Notes under the pieces: generated by a model
What the model was told of the DNA's origin: nothing
What the model saw: the letters and a program-made list of their open reading frames with translations, nothing else
Databases searched by the model: none
Origin: Gnetum montanum
Lineage: Eukaryota; Streptophyta; Gnetopsida; Gnetales; Gnetaceae
Length of the DNA stretch: 64,000 nucleotides
Direction of reading: 5' to 3'
Assembly (NCBI GenBank): GCA_015680685.1
Contig: MNCI01034769.1
Span: 215,384-279,383 of the forward strand
Translations under genes and position numbers: made by a program
Shown here: in pieces, positions 56,771 to 64,000 of the stretch
Numbering within the stretch: the first letter of the stretch is position 1
Layout: the number at the start of each line of letters is the position of its first letter

Positions 56771-57404
56771 CTAAAACATTTCAAACACACATCGAAGACA
56801 TGCCAAGGTAGGTGCAACTCATGTTGATAGCCTTGGTGAAACAAAAAAAAATTAAAATCAATGTCCTGCAGCAATCGATCTAAGAGACCATGAAGTTACA
56901 AGCGAGCCGGAGTCAAATTTTAATTGCAAATTCATTGTAAATTTTCATTGTAAGCTTCACCATTTGTGAGCTTGTCAAGCCCTTACATTGCTTCCATGGG
57001 CATAAGCTAGCTTGAGTTGTAAGATACAGTGCACTTGCTCTAGAACGTAGTTTTCCCACGTACACCTGTCACATGATCCATTTTTCTCTCATCTTGCAGC
57101 CATCGATCTCATTTATTCTTACTCCCAGGCCTAGAAAAAGACATAAATACCCTGTTCATGGACATAAATGGGGGGAAAAATTTGAAGCAAGAAAACAAGT
57201 AATCCTGAGCTTGAACACAAATGATTCCTAGCACCTGTAAACACCTTGCATCGGAGCTTAACATACAACTTGCAACGCAACTACGTTTTGACCAATGCAC
57301 ATCTTGTCGATTAATACAACATTGTTTGTTATTTTTCATCCATTGTCCTATTCTACTTTACTTTCTGCATTGTTCTGTTCCATTGCATGTTCCTGCATAC
57401 ATTA

Positions 57405-57540
57405 TTCTTATGTTACGTTTCATTACGTTCCATTACATTTCTTTACATTACGTTATGTTCTGTTACATTTCTTTACGTTTCGTTACATTCCATTATGTTT
57501 CATTATGTTCTGTTACGTTACTTTTTGTTACATCATTTTT
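57405..57540 (+). repeat. TTACGTTTCGTTACATTCC-type short repeat
   Basis: About twelve ~10-bp units of the form TT(A/T)C(A/G)TT(A/C)CG/CA. All three plus frames stay open across it by chance, which explains the long Tyr/Phe/Cys-rich frame here. Confidence 0.7.
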
Positions 57541-57758
57541 CTCTGTTTCATGTTTCATGACAATAACCCCAGCGCAGGCAATAGCGTACACTCAGGGAAG
57601 TCCTTGATTGATCTATGTGCAAACCATCCAAGGCACTCTACCTTTGTTTTTCCATCTTGCCCTCACGTGAAGGTAGGGTCATCTGTGTCTCTCTGGAGAT
57701 CTTTCGGCATATGTTTTTCCTCTAGCCTTACGCTGACGATTTTGGATAGTACAAAAAT

Positions 57759-57775
57759 TGGCGCTAGAAGGAGGG
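57759..57775 (+). other. G2 primer-binding site, tRNA-Asn-like
   Basis: TGGCGCTAGAAGGAGGG, followed by CTGAAC, identical over at least 21 positions to the Tat-like site at 33651; 5-nt spacer AAAAT after the LTR. Confidence 0.75.
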
Positions 57776-57861
57776 CTGAACTTTTTTTTAGTTTAATCAA
57801 AACACTAATCACGTTACATGTTCAAACGTTGCCCAAACCAAGTGCTAAAACCACACTACTG

Positions 57862-58053
57862 TTTGCTCATGCTACAGCTTACTCATGCTGCAATTTTCTC
57901 ACGTTGCCATTTGCTCATGCTATAGTTTACTCACGTTGTCATTTGCTCACGTTGCAGTTTGCTCACACTACAGTTTACTCACACTACAATTTGCTCACGC
58001 TGTAGTTTGCTCATGTTGTCGTTTGCTCATGTTACAGTTTGCTCACGCTGTAG
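57862..58053 (+). repeat. 16-bp tandem array, 12 units, in the G2 leader
   Basis: Twelve units of exactly 16 bp, consensus TTTGCTCACGCTRYAG, fill 192 bp. As 16 is not a multiple of three, every frame cycles through the same peptide set (CSRCSLLTLQFAH) and stays open. Confidence 0.85.
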
Positions 58054-58055
58054 TT

Positions 58056-58284
58056 TTACACTTAGAAAATTTTTTGCTCATGTTGCAATTTGCTCACACT
58101 GTAGTTTACTCACGCTTACACTTAGAAAATTTTTTGCATACACTGCCAGGTTCTTACGTTGAACACTTAGAAAATTTTTTTTGCACACGCTACACACTCA
58201 GCCCTGACCATACGTTGCACACTTAGCTCGAAACACACTCGGAACTTGTTAGCTAGCCTGTACACTACCCCTTCACACATCACC
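58056..58284 (+). repeat. ACACTTAGAAAATTTTTT repeats and leader end, G2
   Basis: The word stands at about 58058, 58116 and 58165, with a shortened ACACTTAGCTCG at 58211. It is the same motif as the array at 50330-50610. The rest of the leader holds further TTTGCTCAC fragments. Confidence 0.75.
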
Positions 58285-61200
58285 ATGGAGTCATCTTAGA
58301 ACTCTAACACATGCACCTTCGTAATCCTCACACAGGAATAGTACAACTTTATCTGTGTGAAGATTCAGGCCAACCTTCCCCTTGACACCACAGAATAGGA
58401 GGCAAAATGAAACTTCGAGTGCATATACATGGGAGGTCATGAATTCATCCCCTCTGTATATGACATCATCCCCCTTTCTAAGCCTCACCACCGACTCATC
58501 TCTCAACTCCTTCTGGCAAGAAGCCAAAACACATGACGACCCACTAAGGAGCCCCAAAACCAACATGATGTAGATGACTTCGAGGTGCAATCTAAACTTG
58601 AGGATTCATACCACACCCTTAGTCCCTATGCCCATGTTAACCCATTGTTCCACTCACACGTGGGATAGACGATTCATCTTCACGCGTCAACAAGCACACA
58701 AGCATTGGTGTCCCGACATGGACTACCCACGTCCATGTCCACCCAGTACATGCTGCCAGTGCAAACACATGGGGCCACTTTCGTTACATCAGCCCCACAC
58801 ATTCAGGGTGTCATCCCATAGTTAGTGGCTAGACAAGGAACCACATTCCTTGTTCAACAACCCACTTACTTCAGCGCATCACACCTTGCAATCCCAACTC
58901 TGAACATTGCTCCACAGCAGCAACTGACAACACAATCTCCCCAACCAACTAATCTGCCTATAGCTCAAGAGTGGGTAGAAGCAAAACAATGGATGCAAGC
59001 GTTAGCTGATGAGGTAAAGCACCTCAAAACTGCCAACACCAAAGCAGTTAAAGTACTAGAATTCTACCACAACGATCCAATTAACTCTTTAGTGCCACCG
59101 TTAGCTTTACCCAAGGGAATCACACTGTCCCAATTAACCAAGTACAACAGGAAGGGAGACCCGAATGCTCATTTAGTCATGTTTTGATCAGAAACTCTAT
59201 TGCTTCAAGCTTGGCCCCATGCAATCTTGTGCATGTTTGCCATGTTCCTAATGGGCAGTGCCTTAGACTGGTACCGAGCCCTACCATGTAACTCCATATC
59301 CTCTCTTGAGGATCTGTTACACCAGTTCGTTACCAGGTTTAAGTACAACCTAAAGCTTGAAGCAACACTAGACACTCTGATACAAGTGAAACAAGCACCA
59401 CTTGAGCCTGTGCAGAAGTTCATCCAACGATGGAGTGCAGCCCTTAATGAACTTCATGAGCCCATCCCTGAAAATGTATTTGCTTATAATTCTGAAGGGA
59501 GCCGTGAATGACTTTTTAAAGTCAAAGCTATACTACTTAAGCGCTTAAACGTTGAGCCAAGTGTTCACACAAATCAAGAACATAGAACAAGCTGCACAAA
59601 CCAGCAATGACCCCACCTATGTGGCTTTCAAGAACCAACATATTTCCAAACAACAGACAACAATAGAAACTGTAGCTGCAAGAACAAAAATAACAAAAAC
59701 TTGTACCAACCCATCTGCAATGACAAGCGCCACCCCAAGGTCCAACTTTTAGTGCAAGGATCACTCTAAGTATATGTCGCTACCCACATGACCCTCTGAA
59801 CTACTAGAGAAACTCCTCAAAATTTTGGAAATCCAATACAAACAAGTAGCGGAGAATGCCTGCCAAAGACACGATAGGTACTACGAGCTACTAAGGAATG
59901 CCACCTTAGTAGCACCAAACGAGCCCGTGGTCCCACAACACTTCAAGTTAGATCAATTCTGTCACTACCACCAGATGTCTGGTCACAACACCGACACTTG
60001 CCATGCATTTCAGGATGATCTACAAGAAATGATAGAACGGGGCCAACTAAATGTCAACACCCTGAATCAACCCAGCATAGACGATGCCTCCTATGTCATA
60101 AACTCCATTAGCATAGATAGTAAGCCTAAATCTATGCGGCAACCTTTTGTGATTCGTGTGCCTCCCAGCAAGGCAACACTCCCCTCTGCCTCCATGAGCA
60201 AGAGGCCTCTCATCATCATTAAGGTGCCACCTAGAGCACCGAAGACACCCTTTGTGGTCAAAGTACCACCACAGTCATCCGCTAAGACATTAAACTGGAA
60301 GGGAGTGTCATCGTCTGCTAAGATGTTAAACTAGTAAGCATCCTCGTAATCGTCCGCTACGACGTTAAACTGGCAAGCATCCCCGCAATTGTCCACTAAG
60401 ACATTAAACTAGAAAGCATCCCTGCAATCGTCTGCTAAGACGTTAAACTAGCATGATGCACTGACCACAACCACAAAGAAACCTTTCGTCATCAAAGTAC
60501 CACAACAAGCTAGTCAAATACCAATGAGTCCTCCCAAACTACCATTTGTCATAAAGGTGTCACCATGCGAGGGCCCCGCACCTACCCAGAGCCCAATCGT
60601 AGGCAATGTCTCAACCTCTTCTCCCTCAAGAGTCAACCTTGCTAACAACACGGGTAAGCCTACCAAATGGTAGCAGAAGCGGACAAATGAACAACGAACA
60701 ACATCCACAGCTGAAACAAAAGCCACACCAAGAAAGCAACAATCAAACATTGGGGCCTCTACCCCTAATCTCAAGAAAACTAGGCCCAAGCCCTCTACGC
60801 AAGAGGCCCATCCCCCAACCCACACGAAGGAAGCCAAAACCAACACAATGACCAACAACATAGACTTCGTAGCTGCACTAGCCCAAGTAAAACAGATGCT
60901 CAAATAGAAGAACACAACGATGAGCTTGTACGACCTGGTCATGACTTCAGCTATTCACTATGAAGCCTTAGCTCAAATGTTACCATCCATTCTTGTTACG
61001 GAGGACATCCTTGCAAATGAGGACTCTATCCATGCAACTATTTCAAAATACACACCACAAGGATTGGGTTCAAACACCTTAGCCTTCCACGACGATGCAG
61101 TTAAACTCAACCCCGAACGAGGGGAGGTCACAACATCTCCATTGTCGATTAGCGTACGTGTTGGGCAATGTACCATTCGCAGAGTGCACGTTGATGATGT

Positions 61201-61843
61201 TGCAGCAAAAAACGTAGTTCTATACTCTGTCATCGACAAACTAGGCATGGTAGACGAGATCATGCTAATAGAAATCACATGTCTAAAATCTTTCAACAGA
61301 TCATGTGTCACAATCAATGGCACGATTAACCTAGCATTTGTGGCAGGTGAACAATTCCCCACTAGTGCAGAGTTCACTATCATAGAAGAGATGCCCAGTT
61401 TCAACATGACTCTTGGCAAACCTTGGCTAGCCCAACAACAAGCTGTTTCCTCACTGATACATCAAGAAATCTACCTTACATACGAAGGTGGACAAGTGAT
61501 CATACATGGTGATAACACTCCCTTTCAAGCCATCCACAACATAGACATGTCACAAGTCTTGAAAGAAGAGTCTCTTGATGGAACACCCATAGCAACAGAT
61601 GCCACATCTAGAGCTAAAACGCCCGAACGAGTGGTAAAAACTGAAAGCCTCCCAGAGCAACCAAAACCTAGCACCCCTCCTAGATCATGTTTGGCTAGGA
61701 AACAACCACACGATCAAGGCTCCCCCACGACCAAAAATACTTCTGATCCCTGCCCACTCTTTACCTTTGTTTTCTGTTCATACATCACCTTAGTTTGCAT
61801 TGTACTAGCTTACGCATTTGCATGTGGCTTGAAAATGCCTTAA
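58285..61843 (+). pseudogene. G2 gag-protease polyprotein with C-terminal membrane segment
   Basis: ATG at 58285 (MESS). The N-terminal domain (YNFICVKIQANL, HEFIPSVYDIIPL) matches G1. Capsid: HLVMF, LQAWPHAILCMF, GSALDWYRALPCNSISSLEDL, FIQRWSAALNEL (59150-59470). A +1 frameshift occurs near 59490. Knuckle C-x2-H-x4-H-x4-C (CHYHQMSGHNTDTC, 59960-60001). Then five PFVIKVPP-like motifs (60140-60580), a 13-residue repeat with SSAKTLNW (60270-60455), and an aspartic protease fold with VHVDDVAAKNVV at 61186 (Asp kept, Gly of the active site lost) and MTLGKPWLAQQ. The end CPLFTFVFCSYITLVCIVLAYAF (61755-61825) is hydrophobic enough to span a membrane; stop TAA at 61841. Internal stops TGA 59185, TAA ~59546, TAG 59750, TGA ~59789, TAG 60332 and others fit decay. 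The last 307 codons (60920-61843) are open. Confidence 0.8.
60270..60458 (+). repeat. 39-bp tandem repeat inside G2 gag-protease
   Basis: Five units; the full unit is 39 bp with GTCTGCTAAGACGTTAAAC then TGG or TAG, then CAAGCATCC. It adds 13 residues per unit in frame, (S)SSAKTLNWQASP. The TGG to TAG changes account for most stops here. The core CTAAGAC(G/A)TTAAACTGG is shared with non-coding repeats downstream. Confidence 0.8.
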
Positions 61844-61845
61844 AT

Positions 61846-62310
61846 TAGCCTACGGCCCAAAAAGGCCTTAAACTAACACACGGCCCAAAAAGGCCCTAAA
61901 CTACCATTGTTCGCATTATTTTCTATTTTTCTTGTGCATTTAGGTTCTGTTTTCAACAATTACTACTTCACATTGTGTCCTCTAGTTTCTTCTTTTACAG
62001 GATCACCTAGACGTACGTGCATGCATCCACACATCGTACTGGCATCATGATGATAAACTGATACCACAAAACGGTCTTAGCATCATGACCTAAAAATGAT
62101 ACCACAAAATAGACCTGGAGCTATGACTTAAAACTAGCACCACAGAACAGCCTGGTGTCATGACGGTAAATTGACACCACAGAGCTTTGTCCGACATGAC
62201 ACTAAATTGCCACACTCATTCACCAGAATCCACTAAGACTATAAACTGGATAGCCTCTTCATAGTCTTCCATGATTATAAACTAGCATTGCACCATCTAC
62301 TATGATTGTA
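61846..62310 (+). repeat. CTAAGGCCTTAAACTGG-type repeat clusters of G2
   Basis: Two units with CGGCCCAAAAAGGCCTTAAACTA (61853-61905), four with (A/G)CATGAC..TAAA(C/T)TG(A/G)(C/T)ACCACA (62040-62200), and two with CTATAAACTGGAT or ATTATAAACTAGCAT (62228-62295). Same module as in G1 after gag-protease. Confidence 0.65.
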
Positions 62311-63665
62311 ACGATGGAAAATGTTGATCGCTGGAAATACCGAACGAAAGTCCATGTACACAGTTTTAACCCCGGATCCATGCGAGGACCGTGCTGGAGA
62401 GAAAACGAATCCAAGGTTCCCTGAATAGTCTTGTCGATTAGACAGGGACTTACTTGAGCAGTAAAATTTTTTGTGATATTTGGATAATAAAATGATGGAT
62501 CTTTACAGGAAGATATGATATCGTTAACTTAGCAAGTAATTAAAAATGATGAAATAGATTTACAACGATTTTCAAGATTTATGATGTATATATGAGGCAC
62601 AAGGGATCAAATTTAGAATATGGGCAATCCTGAGATCTGGGATTCATCTCATAAACAAAATATATTGAACATAACTATTACAAGCAGACTTCGATCTGGG
62701 CAAAGTGTGTGCCGATAACAAGAAAAACTGTTCAAAGATGAAGCAACCAAAGATTGATCTACCTCATTCTAGCGATGTACAAGGGAGCTAGTCTGAAGCA
62801 GAATGTCTATCAACCTGCTATTCCTAACTAGAGATTTTTACCAATTGCCTTCTCTATTCTTGTGATTACTGATCCTTCTTATTTTCTTTTCAAAAGCTGT
62901 CAACGATTATCAACGGCAGGGCAAAAGAAATCGCTCACAGAGAAAATTCATTCAATATTTGGAGAAATTTCCCTTCTTTCTTTTCTTTATCAACTGGAGC
63001 ATTTATAAGATTAAAGTCAAGAGAAAGACATGGTTTAGAGGATGTGTGTCCTGAATTTGCAAAATGTCGTTGACTTGATGTGGTGTTTGTTGAGGTCTGC
63101 GGTGCCACACTGCCTTACACTCTAAAGCGTAATGCAGCGTAAACCGCTCTTGTTGAAGCTTTGGCGACAGGTGATTTCTTGATTATTCTACAGTATGCTA
63201 GAGAGTGTATTGCGTCGCATGGACTGTTGATGCTTGTATTACGCTGCACCCTGCTAAATTACACTGCACCATGCCAGATTACGCTTCATAGCGTAATCTA
63301 GCGTAAAATAGTACACTTACAAAAAATCAAAGTGTTGCTAAATTTTTTGGGCATTTGTCATCCTCAATGTTGTGGCGGATTGTTTTCTGACATTACGCTG
63401 CATTACACCATGTTGCGTAATATAGCGTAAGATGCCAAAAACTAAGGTTCTTGAAACATAGAGATTTTGAAAGGTCGAAAACTTGCTGCTGTGCACCTGT
63501 CGTTTATCTATCTTTTGGAATTCATTTGTGTTGTGCCGCACAGCGTGATAGGACAGGATTTTAATCTAAAAAGGAACTTGTTGTGCTGCTCTTTGTTATG
63601 ACCCTTTGCCTAAATCACCAACGTTTTGCTAAACCGCCAAGGCCTCAAAATTTTCACGTTGTTTC
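62311..63665 (+). other. Distinct CpG-bearing segment within G2, possible LTR or insertion
   Basis: It splits the G2 repeat clusters and differs in composition. ACGAT stands at both edges (62314-62318 and 63666-63670), which may be a target duplication, but clear TG...CA ends at those borders were not found. It contains ATTACGCT/AGCGTAAT words, including a perfect 9-bp stem with a TCAT loop at 63277-63298, and TATAAGATT near 63005. No coding region was recognised. Confidence 0.35.
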
Positions 63666-63699
63666 AACAACGATAAATTGGCGACGTCCAAAGGATTAT

Positions 63700-63770
63700 G
63701 ATGTAAAACTAATCCACAATAGTCTGCTAAGACTATAAACTGGCGACATCATCAAAAACTTGGCGTCATT
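63700..63770 (+). repeat. CTAAGACTATAAACTGGCGACATC repeat, G2
   Basis: One clear unit (AGTCTGCTAAGACTATAAAC then TGGCGACATC) with a shortened copy beside it. Same module as 62228-62295. Confidence 0.6.
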
Positions 63771-63949
63771 TAAAAAGACATGCTACTGCAATCTACCATA
63801 CGTGCTCACCAAGAACTTGCCACCTAATTAGCCACATAGATCCTGATGAAACTGATGTTTTTCAAAGACTTTGTTTGCCTTGAAACTCCACATGATGGCT
63901 CCATTCCATTAGCTATGTTCAGGTTTAAAGTGCTTTAGCTAACTAAATC

Positions 63950-63977
63950 ATTTTTGGTTCCCTTGTTTCCTTGCAGA
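63950..63977 (+). promoter_or_regulatory. Candidate 3' splice acceptor in G2
   Basis: TTCCCTTGTTTCCTTGCAG ends at 63976 and is followed by ATGCGCTTGCAGGATGA. It corresponds to 14106-14138 of G1 in sequence and in order after the repeat clusters. Confidence 0.4.
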
Positions 63978-64000
63978 TGCGCTTGCAGGATGACACACTT

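Larger units (their letters stand above)
56121..57753 (+). repeat. G2 5' LTR
   Basis: 1633 bp, TGAAACACC...GATAGTACA, bounded by the broken integrase frame and the primer site. Three ~190-bp units with hairpin words stand at about 56325, 56520 and 56705. A run of TTACGTT(T/C)C(A/G)TTAC-type ~10-bp repeats is at 57405-57540. AGACATAAATACC at about 57138 is a possible TATA box. Confidence 0.65.
56121..64000 (+). mobile_element. G2: gag-protease LTR retrotransposon, 3' part outside window
   Basis: It is inserted in the integrase of the previous element. Order: 5' LTR 56121-57753, primer site 57759-57775, leader with 16-bp array, gag-protease 58285-61843, then repeat-rich non-coding sequence to the window end. 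No RT or integrase was seen in the 2.1 kb after gag-protease. Gene content and repeat modules match G1, but the LTR sequence is unrelated. Left flank ATAAG (56116-56120) would be its target duplication. Confidence 0.75.

Noticed and set aside
57295-58005. 236-codon Phe/Tyr/Cys-rich frame
   Set aside because: Runs through the TTACGTT repeat and 16-bp array, where all frames stay open; no protein similarity.
60270-60458. CRISPR-like array of 39-bp repeats
   Set aside because: No spacers; the units are a degenerate in-frame protein repeat in a plant retroelement.

Overview
The window looks like intergenic DNA from a large-genome seed plant; a conifer or other gymnosperm is my best guess, but that is inference. 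It is AT-rich, has no intact host gene, tRNA or rRNA that I can see, and is almost wholly built of nested LTR retrotransposons in different states of decay. A single long N run (41539-42158) and isolated n's mark draft assembly.

Layout. (1) 1-2700: minus-strand Athila-like element, gag remnant (1-1185), duplicated PBS/leader and one LTR (1627-2700). It has landed in (2) a minus-strand non-autonomous LTR element, copy 1 (2701-4340 and 17038-19501), which carries an intronless piece of a CCR4/Angel-type poly(A) deadenylase. (3) A plus-strand 12.7 kb element, here called G1 (4341-17037), interrupts copy 1. It has LTRs, a gag-protease gene, no reverse transcriptase or integrase, and a 2.9 kb array of roughly 185-bp hairpin units. 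(4) Copy 2 of the deadenylase element (19502-24928) shares its LTRs with both neighbours. (5) A minus-strand chromovirus (24358-47604) has gag, PR, RT/RNase H, integrase and chromodomain remnants. (6) Inside its leader sits the best-preserved element, a plus-strand Tat-like Ty3/gypsy retrotransposon (30248-43433) with 3.1-3.4 kb LTRs, a GCATG target duplication, gag-pol in one frame broken only by six nonsense codons, and an extra ORF with its own TATA box. (7) An unrecognised exon/intron-like gene remnant lies at 44761-46930. (8) 47605-50330 is unassigned decayed sequence. (9) A plus-strand Athila/Tat-like element (50330-56120) is 5'-truncated and heavily mutated. (10) G2 (56121 to beyond 64000) is a second gag-protease element related to G1.

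How the parts relate. The Tat-like element, G1 and G2 all use the same primer-binding site type (TGGCGCTAGAAGGAGGG or a variant), so the Tat-like lineage could have supplied reverse transcriptase and integrase for G1 and G2. The deadenylase elements share LTRs and a Met-type primer site with the chromovirus, which is their likely helper. Most premature stops are TAG, TAA or TGA at positions where relatives or context suggest Gln, Arg or Trp, the pattern left by deamination of methylated cytosine.

The most novel-looking items are the deadenylase carried by LTR elements, the conserved hydrophobic C-terminus of the G1/G2 gag-protease proteins, the accessory ORF of the Tat-like element, and the hairpin satellite inside G1. 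All coordinates and similarities were read by eye; none was computed.
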